From Sphingomonadales bacterium (GTDB taxonomy: Bacteria > Pseudomonadota > Alphaproteobacteria > Sphingomonadales > Sphingomonadaceae), in contig JAIVHR010000163.1 of assembly GCA_020200935.1 (NCBI GenBank), forward strand, positions 1 to 30,963: DNA of 30,963 nucleotides, given 5' to 3'. Below are positions 16,364-24,164 of the stretch, in pieces (within the stretch, counting starts at the first letter, position 1; the number at the start of each line of letters is the position of its first letter). Below the pieces are notes generated by a model. That model was not told the origin of the DNA, searched no databases, and saw nothing but the letters and a program-made list of their open reading frames with translations. A program made the position numbers and the translations under genes.

Positions 16364-16894
16364 ATGCCGACCGACGATGTAACGATCGTCGAGCCGGACT
16401 CGCGCTGGCCGCGCCGCTTCGAAGAAGAACGTGCGCGGCTCGAAACGGCGATCGCGCCCGAGGAGCGGCTGGCGATCGAGCATTTCGGTAGCACCGCCGT
16501 CCCGGGTCTCGCCGCCAAGCCGATTATCGACATCCTTCTCGCCGTCCCCGACTTGGACGCGGCGCGTGCGGCCTTCCCGGGTCGGCTTGCCCCTCTCGGC
16601 TATGTCTTCTGGGCCGACAATCCGAAGCGCGACCGGCTGTTCTTCGTCAAGGGCATGCCGCCCCATGGCAGAGGCCGCACCCATCATGTCCATGTCTGCG
16701 AACGTCCGGGCGAGATGTGGGACCGACTGGCGTTTCGCGACTGGCTGCGCAGCCATCCGACCGATGCCCGACTCTATGAACAGCTCAAGCGCGACGCGGC
16801 GACACGTTTCCCGACCGACCGCGAAGCCTACACCGCCGCCAAGGACGAATTCATAGGCTCGATCATGGCCCGCGCGGCCCCCCGGCGACGCTGA
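16364..16894 (+). CDS. GrpB family protein (UPF0157)
   Basis: This is a cytoplasmic protein of 176 residues. It has the GrpB/UPF0157 (PF04229) pattern: VEPDSRWPRRFEEE at the start, then the nucleotidyltransferase-like core HFGSTAVPGLAAKPIIDIL (about residues 40-58), GYVFWADNP, a strand ending LFFVKG, and THHVHVCE. The family adopts a nucleotidyltransferase-type fold, and its physiological role is uncertain. TGAGG precedes the ATG by six bases and includes the stop of the symporter gene, which indicates translational coupling. No feature links it functionally to its neighbours. Confidence 0.9.
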   Translation: MPTDDVTIVEPDSRWPRRFEEERARLETAIAPEERLAIEHFGSTAVPGLAAKPIIDILLAVPDLDAARAAFPGRLAPLGYVFWADNPKRDRLFFVKGMPPHGRGRTHHVHVCERPGEMWDRLAFRDWLRSHPTDARLYEQLKRDAATRFPTDREAYTAAKDEFIGSIMARAAPRRR

Positions 16895-16995
16895 CGCATT
16901 TTCCCGATTGCGCGGCGCTGAAAAGCCGATAAATCTCCGCCCCCGGAGCCGCCCGGCCATCCCGGCCGCCAGTTGTGCCTCCCGGACATGCCGCC

Positions 16996-18561
16996 ATGAT
17001 CTTCGGACGGGTCAAGCCGCTCGACGCGATCCTCGCAACCGCCGAGAAGAAAGCGCTCCATCGAACCCTCGGGCCGATCCAGCTGATGCTGTTCGGCATC
17101 GGCTGCATCATCGGCACCGGCATCTTCGTGCTGACCGCGGCCGGCGCGCAGAAGGCCGGGCCGGGGCTGATGCTCGCCTTTATCATCGCCGGCGCGGTCT
17201 GCATCGTCGCCGCGCTCTGCTATGCCGAGATCGCGGCGATGATCCCGGTCGCGGGCTCGGCCTACACCTACAGCTATGCGACGATGGGCGAATTCCTCGC
17301 CTGGACGGTCGGCTGGGCGCTGGTGCTCGAATATGCGATCGCCGGCAGCGCCGTCTCGGTCGGCTGGTCGGGCTATTTCACCGGCACGATATTGAACCAG
17401 TTTCTGGGCATAAGTCTGCCGCCCTGGCTCAGCGCCGGGCCGCTAGCGCTGGGCGGCGCTCCGGGCGGGTTGATCAACCTCCCGGCGCTCGTCATCGCGC
17501 TGCTCGTCACCTGGCTGCTGATGATCGGCACCAGCGAAAGCGCCAAGGTCAACGCCGTGCTCGTCGCGATCAAGGTGGCCGCGCTGACCGCCTTCATCGT
17601 GCTGACCCTGCCGGCGATCGAGCTCGAGCGCTTCAACCCGTTCCTGCCTGCCGGCATGTTCGGCGGCTTCGGCACCGGGCTCGGCGCGGTCGGCGCGGCG
17701 GCGACGATCTTCTTCGCCTATGTCGGCTTCGATGCGGTCTCGACCGCCGCCGAGGAGACCAAGAACCCGCAAAGGAACGTGCCGATCGGGCTGGTCGGAT
17801 CGCTGCTCTTCTGCACCGTCTTCTACATCCTTGTCGCCGCCGGCGCGATCGGCACGATCGGCGGCCAGCCGATCATGGGCCCCGGCGGCGTGCCCTTCCC
17901 GGCCGGCTCGGAAGAGCTCGCCCGGCAATGCGCGATGCCGCAACATGCCGAGGCGCTGGTCTGTTCGAACGAGGCGCTCGCCCATGTGCTGCGCCAGATC
18001 GGCTTTTCGGGCGTCGGCAACCTGCTCGGCATCGCCGCCTTCGTCGCTCTGCCGAGCGTGATCCTGGTGCTGCTCTTCGCCCAGACGCGCATCTTCTTCG
18101 TCATGAGCCGCGACGGGCTGCTGCCCGAATTCCTCTCCAAGGTGCACCCCAAATGGAAGACGCCCTATGTCGTCACCGCGATCACCGGGGTCGCGGTCGG
18201 CCTCGGCGCGGCCTTCTTCCCGGTCGGCCGGCTCGCCGACATCGCCAATGCAGGGACGCTCTACGCCTTCGCCGCGGTGGCGATATCGGTGATGCTGCTC
18301 AGGCGGCGCGATCCCGAGCGGCAACGCCATTTCCGCGTGCCGGCGCTGTGGCTGGTCGGCCCGCTGGCGATCGGCGGCTGCCTGTTTCTGTTCCTCAACC
18401 TGCCGACTGCGGCGATGCTGATGGTGCCGATCTGGACCGCGATCGGCCTCGTCATCTACGGCCTCTACGGCTACCGCAAGAGCCATCTCGGCAAGGGCCG
18501 GATCGAGGTCCACGAGCTCGAGATCGAGGATCTCGAACCGCCGGTCCCGGGGACGGAGTAG
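16996..18561 (+). CDS. APC-family amino acid permease
   Basis: This inner-membrane transporter has 521 residues and about 12-14 hydrophobic segments. TM1 has the unwound APC signature GIGCIIGTGIFVLTA (about residues 35-49). Next comes CYAEIAAMIPVAGSAYTYSY, and a VGFDAVSTAAEETKNPQRNVP loop after TM6, typical of the cationic amino acid transporter (CAT/YfnA) branch. The first residues, FGRVKPLDAILATAEKKALHRTLGP shortened here to its ends, form a cytoplasmic tail like that of relatives. The C-terminal tail is charged. The ATG at 16996 starts at that tail; a GTG at 16975 would add seven residues, and neither has a strong Shine-Dalgarno. The substrate is probably an amino acid. An intrinsic terminator within the following repeat (18771-18799) ends this strand's transcription. 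Confidence 0.92.
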   Translation: MIFGRVKPLDAILATAEKKALHRTLGPIQLMLFGIGCIIGTGIFVLTAAGAQKAGPGLMLAFIIAGAVCIVAALCYAEIAAMIPVAGSAYTYSYATMGEFLAWTVGWALVLEYAIAGSAVSVGWSGYFTGTILNQFLGISLPPWLSAGPLALGGAPGGLINLPALVIALLVTWLLMIGTSESAKVNAVLVAIKVAALTAFIVLTLPAIELERFNPFLPAGMFGGFGTGLGAVGAAATIFFAYVGFDAVSTAAEETKNPQRNVPIGLVGSLLFCTVFYILVAAGAIGTIGGQPIMGPGGVPFPAGSEELARQCAMPQHAEALVCSNEALAHVLRQIGFSGVGNLLGIAAFVALPSVILVLLFAQTRIFFVMSRDGLLPEFLSKVHPKWKTPYVVTAITGVAVGLGAAFFPVGRLADIANAGTLYAFAAVAISVMLLRRRDPERQRHFRVPALWLVGPLAIGGCLFLFLNLPTAAMLMVPIWTAIGLVIYGLYGYRKSHLGKGRIEVHELEIEDLEPPVPGTE

Positions 18562-18573
18562 GTATAAATGAGG

Positions 18574-18792
18574 CCCCCTCCCCTTCAGGGGAGGGAGTGT
18601 CGGGTCGAAATGTCCCCCGGACATTTCTGAACCTTGCGGGGCAAGGTTCACCCGACACTGGGTGGGGCAAGAGGCGGCAAGGGCTCGATGCCCTTGTCGG
18701 CTCTTCGAGCGCACCATTAACTGGATCGCGCGATTCACGCTCGCTTCCGCTCGCTCTGCACCCACCCCAACCCCTCCCTTGAAAGGGAGGGG
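18574..18792 (+). repeat. Composite intergenic repeat, copy 1 (with three-way-junction module)
   Basis: The element opens with the hairpin CCCTCCCC-TTCA-GGGGAGGG (18576-18595) and closes with CCCCTCCC-TTGAAA-GGGAGGGG (18771-18792). From about 18660 it carries a core (GGTGGGGCAAGAGGCGG onward, with the internal hairpin CAAGGGC/GCCCTTG) that is identical for more than 35 bases to the copy at 30566. Unlike copy 2, it contains a 62-base structured module (18597-18658) between the opening hairpin and the core. It fills the gap between two converging genes. Confidence 0.85.
18597..18658. other. Three-way-junction palindrome module
   Basis: Three perfect 9-bp stems are nested. The outer stem pairs GTGTCGGGT (18597-18605) with ACCCGACAC (18650-18658). 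Hairpin B pairs GAAATGTCC (18607-18615) with GGACATTTC (18619-18627), loop CCC. Hairpin C pairs GAACCTTGC (18629-18637) with GCAAGGTTC (18641-18649), loop GGG. Only single bases (18606, 18628) lie at the junctions. The CCC and GGG loops could pair. It has no protein-coding potential; the function is unknown. Confidence 0.85.
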
Positions 18793-18799
18793 CTTTTTT
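18771..18799 (+). terminator. Intrinsic terminator
   Basis: CCCCTCCC (18771-18778), loop TTGAAA, GGGAGGGG (18785-18792), one C, then six T (18794-18799). This is an 8-bp GC-rich stem with a T-run in the correct position for + strand transcripts from the permease. The T-run overlaps the stop codon of the converging pfkB remnant. Confidence 0.85.
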
Positions 18800-19552
18800 A
18801 GGCCAGCCTCTCGGCGATCCGCGCCTTGAGGTCCGCCTCGGGCCGCGGGCCGACATGCTGGATCACCTCGGCGGCGCAGATTGCGCCCATCGTCAGGCAA
18901 TCCCCGACCGACCGCCCCTCGGCGATACCCTGCAGGAATCCGGCGGCGAACTGGTCGCCGGCGCCGGTCGCATCGACGAGCTTGTCGATCGGCTCGGCGG
19001 CGACTTCGCTGCGCGCGCCATCCTTGACCGCGATGGCGCCCTTCTCGCTGCGCGTGACGACCAAAGTCGGCACTTTCCCGGCCGTCTTCGCCACGGCCTC
19101 GTCGAAATCATCGGTCTGCTGCAAGGATTTGATCTCATCCTCGAGGCGCCGAGAAAGGTGTTCATCGTCCGCTCGCCGTCGGGGGTGACGAGGATCAGGC
19201 AGCGCGCGGTCGGCGGCTCGCCCTCTCGCTTCTCTGTCGCGAAGGTGACGCCCAATGCCCGGATATCGTGCTCGAAGACTTCGCCGAGCTGGTCGTCGGC
19301 GACCTGGCCGATAAAGCCGGTCTTGCCGCCGAGCGCCGCCATGCCGGCGATCGTGTTGGCCGCCGATCCGCCGCTGGTCTCGACCGCCTGGCCCATCTTC
19401 GCATAGAGCGCCTCGGCCTCCTCGGTCGTGAAAAGCAGCTGCATCGCGCCCTTGGTGAGGCCTTCCTCGGCGATGAAGGCGTCGTCGGCATGGGCGATGA
19501 CATCGACGATGGCATTGCCGATGGCGACCACGTCGAGGGTGGGCTGGGTCAT
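18798..19552 (-). pseudogene. PfkB-family sugar/adenosine kinase, internal deletion and frameshift
   Basis: The N-terminal half from the ATG at 19552 is a normal PfkB kinase of the adenosine-kinase-like type: LDVVAIGNAIVDVIA, the substrate-site SGGSAANTIAGMA, and DGERTMNTFLGAS. After LGAS (about base 19150) the frame turns to nonsense. In another frame the sequence resumes with EDEIKSLQQTDDFDEAV and continues with the catalytic-base and anion-hole motif DATGAGDQFAAGFLQG (second PfkB signature) to the stop at 18798. Relatives have about 330 residues; the two parts total about 250. Some 70-80 residues between LGAS and the EDEIK segment therefore seem deleted out of frame, removing part of the central sheet. 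It would have phosphorylated a nucleoside or sugar. In the current state it is probably inactive. Confidence 0.82.
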
Positions 19553-19599
19553 GGGGCGGGCTCCGGTGGCTGCAGAATCAAGGGTGGCTCAAGGCGATA

Positions 19600-19682
19600 C
19601 GTCATGCCGGACTTGATCCGGCATCCAGAGCCGCAAGCATGGCGTCTGCTGCACTGGACCCCGGATCAAGTCCAGGGTGACG
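19600..19682. repeat. Hairpin-doublet repeat (CGTCA...TGACG type, variant B)
   Basis: The left arm 19600-19627 (CGTCATGCCGGACTTGATCC onward) and the right arm 19655-19682 are inverted copies sharing GGACTTGATCCGG. Each arm is itself a hairpin. The left uses ATGCCGGA/TCCGGCAT, and the right, read inversely, uses ACCCTGGA/TCCGGGGT, so the stem bases change together. It lies in the divergent gap between pfkB and the EI24 gene. Confidence 0.8.
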
Positions 19683-19768
19683 ACATGCGGTGGGTGCCTA
19701 GTCGGCCTGTTCGCGCCACGCAATGGGGTGATTGACGTGATCCCGCCGCCGCTCCATCCATCCTCCCG

Positions 19769-20452
19769 ATGTTCCGCGCGCTCGCCCTCTCCTTCGGACA
19801 GCTCTCCGATCCGGTGTTCCTCAAGGTTCTCGCCAAGTCGCTCGGGCTGACCGCGCTGATCTTTGTCGGCCTCGGGCTGCTGCTCTATTTCGCCCTCGCC
19901 TGGCTGATCGGCTGGGCGGGGTGGGGCGATGGCGGGATGTTCGCCGCGTTCGGCGCGATCCTGCTGACCGTGCTCGGCGGCTGGCTGCTGTTCCGGGCGA
20001 TAGCGATGGCGGTGATCGGGCTGTTCACCGAGGAGATCGTCGAGGCGGTCGAGGCGAAGCATTATCCCGATCGGCATGCCCGCGCCGTCCGCGCCGGAGC
20101 CGGCGAGCAGGTCCGCGTCGCGCTCGGCTCCTTCGGCCGGGCGATCGGCTGGAACCTCGTCGCGCTGCCGCTCTATCTGCTGCTCTTCGTCACCGGCATC
20201 GGCACGGTGATCGCGGTCTTCGCGGTCAATGCGCTGCTGCTCGCCCGCGACCTCGCCGATCTCGTCGCGATGCGCCACGTGGCCGAAGCCGAGCGGCCGG
20301 CCTGGCTCAAGCGCACCCGCTGGCGGCGGCTGCAGCTCGGCGGGGTATCCGCCGGTCTCTTCCTGCTGCCCGTCGCAAATCTGCTGGCGCCGATATTGAG
20401 CGCCGCGATGGCCGCGCATATGCTGCATCGAGGAGACAGACCGCATGCGTAA
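19769..20452 (+). CDS. EI24 / CysZ-like integral membrane protein
   Basis: The protein has 227 residues and strong hydrophobic segments at about 24-50, 57-85, 130-160 and 190-215. The opening FRALALSFGQLSDPVFLKVL, the amphipathic stretch around VEAKHYP, and the ALLLARDLADLVAMRH region match the EI24 domain family (PF07264), which includes the sulfate channel CysZ and many proteins of unknown role. It would be in the inner membrane. There is no clear Shine-Dalgarno before the ATG at 19769. Its last eight bases overlap the start of the following lipoprotein gene, so the two are cotranscribed. I see no sulfate-assimilation genes nearby, so a CysZ role is not supported. Confidence 0.82.
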   Translation: MFRALALSFGQLSDPVFLKVLAKSLGLTALIFVGLGLLLYFALAWLIGWAGWGDGGMFAAFGAILLTVLGGWLLFRAIAMAVIGLFTEEIVEAVEAKHYPDRHARAVRAGAGEQVRVALGSFGRAIGWNLVALPLYLLLFVTGIGTVIAVFAVNALLLARDLADLVAMRHVAEAERPAWLKRTRWRRLQLGGVSAGLFLLPVANLLAPILSAAMAAHMLHRGDRPHA

Positions 20453-20843
20453 AATCCTGACGATCGGCGCCGCCCTGGGGGTGTCCGCCTGCGCGGCGAC
20501 CGCGCCGCAGGGCCTGCCGGCGACGAGCCCGACGCTGATGACGACGACCGGCCTCGAAGCCGTGCTCGGCGCGACCGCCGCCGGATTGACGCAGATGTTC
20601 GGCGAGCCGGCGCAGGATTTCCGCGAACCCGGCGCGCGCAAGCTGCAATTCACCGACGGTAGCTGCGTGCTCGACGCCTATCTCTATCCCGAGGGCGGCG
20701 GCGGCGCCTCGGGCGTGATCAGTATGAACTATTTTGTTTGTCCGAAGTGCGGCACTTCAATGTACAAACATTCTTGGTATTACGCTTCTTGGCCACGCAA
20801 AGCGTGCGTGGACTGCGGGTTCGACCTTACCGCGCCTGACTGA
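20445..20843 (+). CDS. Putative lipoprotein with a foreign-looking zinc-ribbon tail
   Basis: The protein has 132 residues. The N-terminus MRKILTIGAALGVSAC is a lipoprotein signal peptide with the lipobox cysteine at residue 16. Residues 40-90 (LEAVLGATAAGLTQMFGEPA, KLQFTDGSCVLDAYLYPEGG) resemble small periplasmic proteins of sphingomonads. From about residue 91 (base 20716) the protein changes abruptly. It becomes NYFVCPKCGTSMYKHSWYY...KACVDCGFDL, a CPxCG...CxxCG zinc-ribbon-like tail of about 40 residues. The bases 20721-20820 are 47% G+C (counted), far below the neighbouring genes. The usual C-terminal end of the family is absent. This looks like a fusion or replacement by unrelated DNA. 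The tail could also be an independent 39-codon ORF from ATG 20723, but no Shine-Dalgarno is seen. It overlaps the EI24 gene by eight bases. Confidence 0.6.
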   Translation: MRKILTIGAALGVSACAATAPQGLPATSPTLMTTTGLEAVLGATAAGLTQMFGEPAQDFREPGARKLQFTDGSCVLDAYLYPEGGGGASGVISMNYFVCPKCGTSMYKHSWYYASWPRKACVDCGFDLTAPD

Positions 20844-20848
20844 ATAGA

Positions 20849-21901
20849 TTAGGAATGAGATTCGATCGACGCAGCTATCCTTCCTATCGCCCATCTCGCC
20901 GCTTCGCGCACCACATCATCCGGATCGTCGAGCAGCGCCGCCACTGGCTCACTCAGCGCCGCATCCCCGCTATTCCCCGCCGCGATCAGGCAATTGCGCA
21001 CCATCCGATCCCGCCCGATCCGCTTGATCGGCGAACCGGCGAAGACCTCGCGGAAGCCCGCATCGTCGAGCGCCAGCAGGTCGGCGAGTTGCGGCGCGGC
21101 GAGCTCGGCGCGCGGCAGGAAATGGCGGTTGGCCTGCGCCTGTTCGGCGAATTTGTTCCACGGGCAGATCGCCAGGCAATCGTCACAGCCATAGATGCGG
21201 TTGCCGATCGCCTCGCGGAATTCCTCGGGGATCGGCCCCTTATGCTCGATGGTGAGATACGAAATGCAGCGCCGCGCATCGAGCCTGTATGGCTCGGGAA
21301 AGGCATCGGTCGGGCAGATATCCTGACAGGCGCGGCACGATCCGCAGCGATCGACGCCCGGCGCGTCGGGCGCGAGATCGAGCGTCGTGTAGATCGCGCC
21401 GAGGAACAGCCAGTTGCCCTGCTCGCGCGAGAGCAGGTTGGTGTGCTTGCCCTGCCAGCCGATGCCGGCCGCCTCGGCAAGCGGCTTTTCCATCACCGGC
21501 GCGGTGTCGACGAAGACCTTGACCCGCGGATCGCCGTCGGCCGCTTCGACGATCCAGCGCGCCAGCCGCTTGAGCGCCTTCTTGACGACATCGTGATAAT
21601 CCTTGCCCTGCGCATAGACCGAGATGCGCCCGACATCGCGCTGCTCCTCGAGCCGCAGCGGATCTTCGGCCGGCGCATAGCTCATGCCGAGCATGATCAC
21701 CGAACGCACCTCGGGCCACAGCGCCCTGGGGCTCACCCGATGATGCGCGCGGCTCTCCATCCAGATCATCTCGCCATGCGCGCCGTCTTCGAGCCAGCGG
21801 GTCAAGCGCTTGCCGGCCTCGGGCGCCGCATCGGCGGGCGCGATGCCGCAAGCAACGAAGCCTTCCTCCAGCGCTCGGTTCCTGATCGCGGCGGTGTTCA
21901 T
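20849..21901 (-). CDS. queG: Epoxyqueuosine reductase
   Basis: The protein has 350 residues, normal for QueG, the cobalamin- and iron-sulfur-dependent cytoplasmic enzyme that performs the last step of queuosine synthesis on tRNA. The N-terminal half contains [19 protein letters not shown] and [20 protein letters not shown] with GKHTNLLS. Two 4Fe-4S motifs follow: [17 protein letters not shown] (about 187-203) and [14 protein letters not shown] (about 240-253). A HEAT-like C-terminal region ends the protein ([22 protein letters not shown]). The ATG at 21901 gives [15 protein letters not shown], the expected start. Its start overlaps the divergent ABC gene by eight bases. The last residues (ASIESHS) lie in the lower-GC patch shared with the lipoprotein tail. 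Confidence 0.94.
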   Translation of the reverse strand: MNTAAIRNRALEEGFVACGIAPADAAPEAGKRLTRWLEDGAHGEMIWMESRAHHRVSPRALWPEVRSVIMLGMSYAPAEDPLRLEEQRDVGRISVYAQGKDYHDVVKKALKRLARWIVEAADGDPRVKVFVDTAPVMEKPLAEAAGIGWQGKHTNLLSREQGNWLFLGAIYTTLDLAPDAPGVDRCGSCRACQDICPTDAFPEPYRLDARRCISYLTIEHKGPIPEEFREAIGNRIYGCDDCLAICPWNKFAEQAQANRHFLPRAELAAPQLADLLALDDAGFREVFAGSPIKRIGRDRMVRNCLIAAGNSGDAALSEPVAALLDDPDDVVREAARWAIGRIAASIESHS

Positions 21902-22826
21902 TGTCCCCGCCCTCAACGCCATCGGCCTGGTCAAACAGTTCGGCGACAAGCGCGCGGTCGACGGCGTCGACATTCTCGTGCCGACGGGCAGCATCTACGG
22001 CATTCTCGGGCCCAACGGCGCGGGCAAGACGACTTTGCTGCGGATGCTGCTCGGCATCATCGAGCCCGATGCTGGGACGCGCCAGCTGATGGGGTCGGAC
22101 CAGCCGCGATCGAAAAGCTATCAGGTCGGCTATCTCCCCGAGGAGCGTGGGCTCTATTCGGGGATGAAGGCGCGCGAGGCGATCGCCTTCATGGGCGCGC
22201 TCAGGGGCCTCGACTGGGCGACCGGGCGCGAGCGCGCCGACGATCTGCTCGCCGAGGCCGGGCTGCCCGAGGCGCCGCGGACGAAGATCGGCAAGCTTTC
22301 CAAAGGCATGGCGCAGCTCGTCCAGCTGCTGGGATCGATCGTCCACAAGCCCGACCTGATCGTGCTCGACGAGCCCTTCTCGGGCCTCGATCCGGTCAAT
22401 CAGGGGCGGCTCGAGGAACTGATCCTCGCCGAGCGCGATCGCGGCGCGACGGTGCTCTTCTCGACCCATGTCATGGCGCATGCCGAGCGGCTCTGCGACC
22501 GGCTGGCGATCATCGCCCAGGGCAAGCGCCGTTATGAGGGCAGCGTCGACGAGGCGCGCGCGATGCTGCCGATGCAGGCGCATTATACGCCGCGGCGCAG
22601 CGACGACGGGCTTGCCGCGCTGCTGCCCGCCGAAGCCGTCGAGCAGAAGGGCGAATGGCGCTTCCCGGTGCCCGAAGACGGGATGGAGGCGCTGCTCGGC
22701 CGGCTGCTCGACAGCGGCTACGGGATCGCCGGCCTGTCGCTCGAACGGCCGAGCCTGCACGATGTCTTCGTCGCCCTGGTCGGCGCCGAGACGGTCGAGA
22801 AGATGGAAGAAGGGGCGGCGGCGTGA
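21894..22826 (+). CDS. ABC transporter ATP-binding protein (NatA-like)
   Basis: From the GTG at 21894 the protein has 310 residues. Walker A is GPNGAGKTT (about 40-48), the Q-loop region [10 protein letters not shown] near 80, the signature [14 protein letters not shown] (about 139), and Walker B with D-loop [13 protein letters not shown] (about 156-168). The H-loop is in [16 protein letters not shown] instead of LSGGQ is typical of the NatA/Ybh-type exporter ATPases. The C-terminal domain (about 225-310) is the extra domain of this group and ends [15 protein letters not shown]. The start is uncertain: homology begins at [11 protein letters not shown], and no ATG is close. The gene overlaps the permease gene by four bases (GTGA). 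Confidence 0.9.
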   Translation: MFIVPALNAIGLVKQFGDKRAVDGVDILVPTGSIYGILGPNGAGKTTLLRMLLGIIEPDAGTRQLMGSDQPRSKSYQVGYLPEERGLYSGMKAREAIAFMGALRGLDWATGRERADDLLAEAGLPEAPRTKIGKLSKGMAQLVQLLGSIVHKPDLIVLDEPFSGLDPVNQGRLEELILAERDRGATVLFSTHVMAHAERLCDRLAIIAQGKRRYEGSVDEARAMLPMQAHYTPRRSDDGLAALLPAEAVEQKGEWRFPVPEDGMEALLGRLLDSGYGIAGLSLERPSLHDVFVALVGAETVEKMEEGAAA

Positions 22827-24055
22827 TCGGCCATTTCGTCGCCCAGGCGGCGGTCATCGCGCGGCGCGACTTTCTCGCCACCGTCGCCACGCCGGCCTTC
22901 CTCGTCTTCCTCCTGGCGCCGCTCTTCATGCTGGTCTTCGCGGTGGTCGGCGGCGCCGGCGCGCGGATGATCGCCGAGAGCGGCGAGGCGGCCGAACGCA
23001 TCGTCGTCATCGCCGAGGGCGATTTCGCGGCGCGGATCGAAGGCGCCGACGGGCGGATGCGCGGCGCCTTTCCCGAGATGATCCGCCCGCCGCGGCTCGA
23101 TCTGCGCGCGCCCGAAGCCGATCCCGAGAGCCAGGCCCGCGCCCTGTTCGAGGCCGAGGATATCGACGTTTCGGCGGCGCTCTACGGGCCGCCCGAGGCG
23201 CTCCGCATCCTGCGCACCGCCACTGCCGGCTCGCGCGCCGACTATCTGGCGCTGATCGCCGATGCCGCGCGCCGCGACGGCGCCGCCGGCCTCCCGGCCG
23301 ACCGCCCGCTCTCCGCCCCCGAAATCGAACTGCTCGAACGCGAAACGGCGACGATCAGCGGCCAGCAATCGATGGGCTTTACCGCCTTGTTCGTGATCTT
23401 CCTCCTCACCCTGCTGCTCGCCGGCCAGACGGTTTCGATGCTGGCCGAGGAGAAGGGCAACAAGGTGATCGAGATCCTCGCCGCCGCCGTCCCGCTCGAA
23501 GCCGTCTTCGTCGGCAAGCTGTTCGGGCTGTTCGGCGTCGCCATCGCCTTCATCGCCTTCTGGGGGACGCTCGCCGCGATCGGGCTGGTGCTGACGCCCG
23601 ATATCGGCCGGATCCTGACCGCGCTCGATCCGGCGATCGGCCTCGGCCCGTTCCTGCTGCTCGCCATCGTCTATTTCGCGATGGGCTATTTCCTCCTGGG
23701 CGCGGTGTTCCTCGGCGTCGGCGCGCAGGCGAGCTCGATGCGCGAGATCCAGATGCTCTCGCTGCCGATCACCTTCTTCCAGATGGGCATGTTCGGCCTC
23801 GCCTCGGCCGCCGCCGGCAGCCCGGGCACCGTCCTCGCCTACACAGCCGAACTGTTTCCCTTCAGCTCGCCCTTCGCGATGGCGGCCAAGGGCGCGACCG
23901 ACCCGCAACTCTGGGTGCACGGCGCGGCGATCGGCTGGCAGCTGCTCTGGGTGACGATCACCATCGCGCTGGCCGCGCGCTGGTTTCGCAAGGGCGTGCT
24001 CAAATCGGGGCCGTCGGTGTTCAGGCGCGTGGGGCGGTATCTGCGGGGAGGGTGA
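22823..24055 (+). CDS. ABC-2 type transporter permease (NatB-like)
   Basis: The protein has 410 residues starting at GTG 22823, overlapping the ATPase stop. One N-terminal membrane helix (about 20-45) is followed by a large extracytoplasmic domain (about 46-180). Five or six hydrophobic segments follow, beginning at GFTALFVIFLLTLLLAGQTV. The sequence SMLAEEKGNKVIEILAAAVP is the characteristic cytoplasmic loop of NatB/ABC-2 membrane-3 exporters. These systems export ions, drugs or lipids; the substrate is unknown. It forms a two-gene exporter with the ATPase upstream. A hairpin-doublet repeat follows eleven bases after the stop. Confidence 0.9.
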   Translation: MIGHFVAQAAVIARRDFLATVATPAFLVFLLAPLFMLVFAVVGGAGARMIAESGEAAERIVVIAEGDFAARIEGADGRMRGAFPEMIRPPRLDLRAPEADPESQARALFEAEDIDVSAALYGPPEALRILRTATAGSRADYLALIADAARRDGAAGLPADRPLSAPEIELLERETATISGQQSMGFTALFVIFLLTLLLAGQTVSMLAEEKGNKVIEILAAAVPLEAVFVGKLFGLFGVAIAFIAFWGTLAAIGLVLTPDIGRILTALDPAIGLGPFLLLAIVYFAMGYFLLGAVFLGVGAQASSMREIQMLSLPITFFQMGMFGLASAAAGSPGTVLAYTAELFPFSSPFAMAAKGATDPQLWVHGAAIGWQLLWVTITIALAARWFRKGVLKSGPSVFRRVGRYLRGG

Positions 24056-24065
24056 AGGAAAACAT

Positions 24066-24154
24066 CGTCATTCCAGCGAAGGCTGGAATCTATCCCGGCT
24101 TTCGGTCTCGCGCTCGCGTGTCGGGGATAGACCCCAGCCTCCGCTGGGGTGACG
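24066..24154. repeat. Hairpin-doublet repeat (CGTCA...TGACG type, variant A)
   Basis: The left arm 24066-24098 (CGTCATTCCAGCGAAGGCTG onward) and the right arm 24121-24154 are inverted copies. Each arm is also a hairpin: ATTCCAGC/GCTGGAAT on the left and ACCCCAGC/GCTGGGGT on the right, so TT/AA on one side is replaced by CC/GG on the other with pairing kept. It lies between two convergent genes. It belongs to the same family as the element at 26290. Confidence 0.82.
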
Positions 24155-24164
24155 AGATCAGAGT

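Noticed and set aside
14875..16533. 552-residue antisense open frame opposite the symporter
   Set aside because: Its composition is dominated by Arg, Glu, Asp and Gly without domains, and it lies exactly opposite a membrane-protein gene with clear motifs. It is a codon-bias shadow.
17443..18900. 485-residue antisense open frame opposite the amino acid permease
   Set aside because: It runs through a terminator and a repeat element and has no recognisable domain; the plus-strand permease explains the region.
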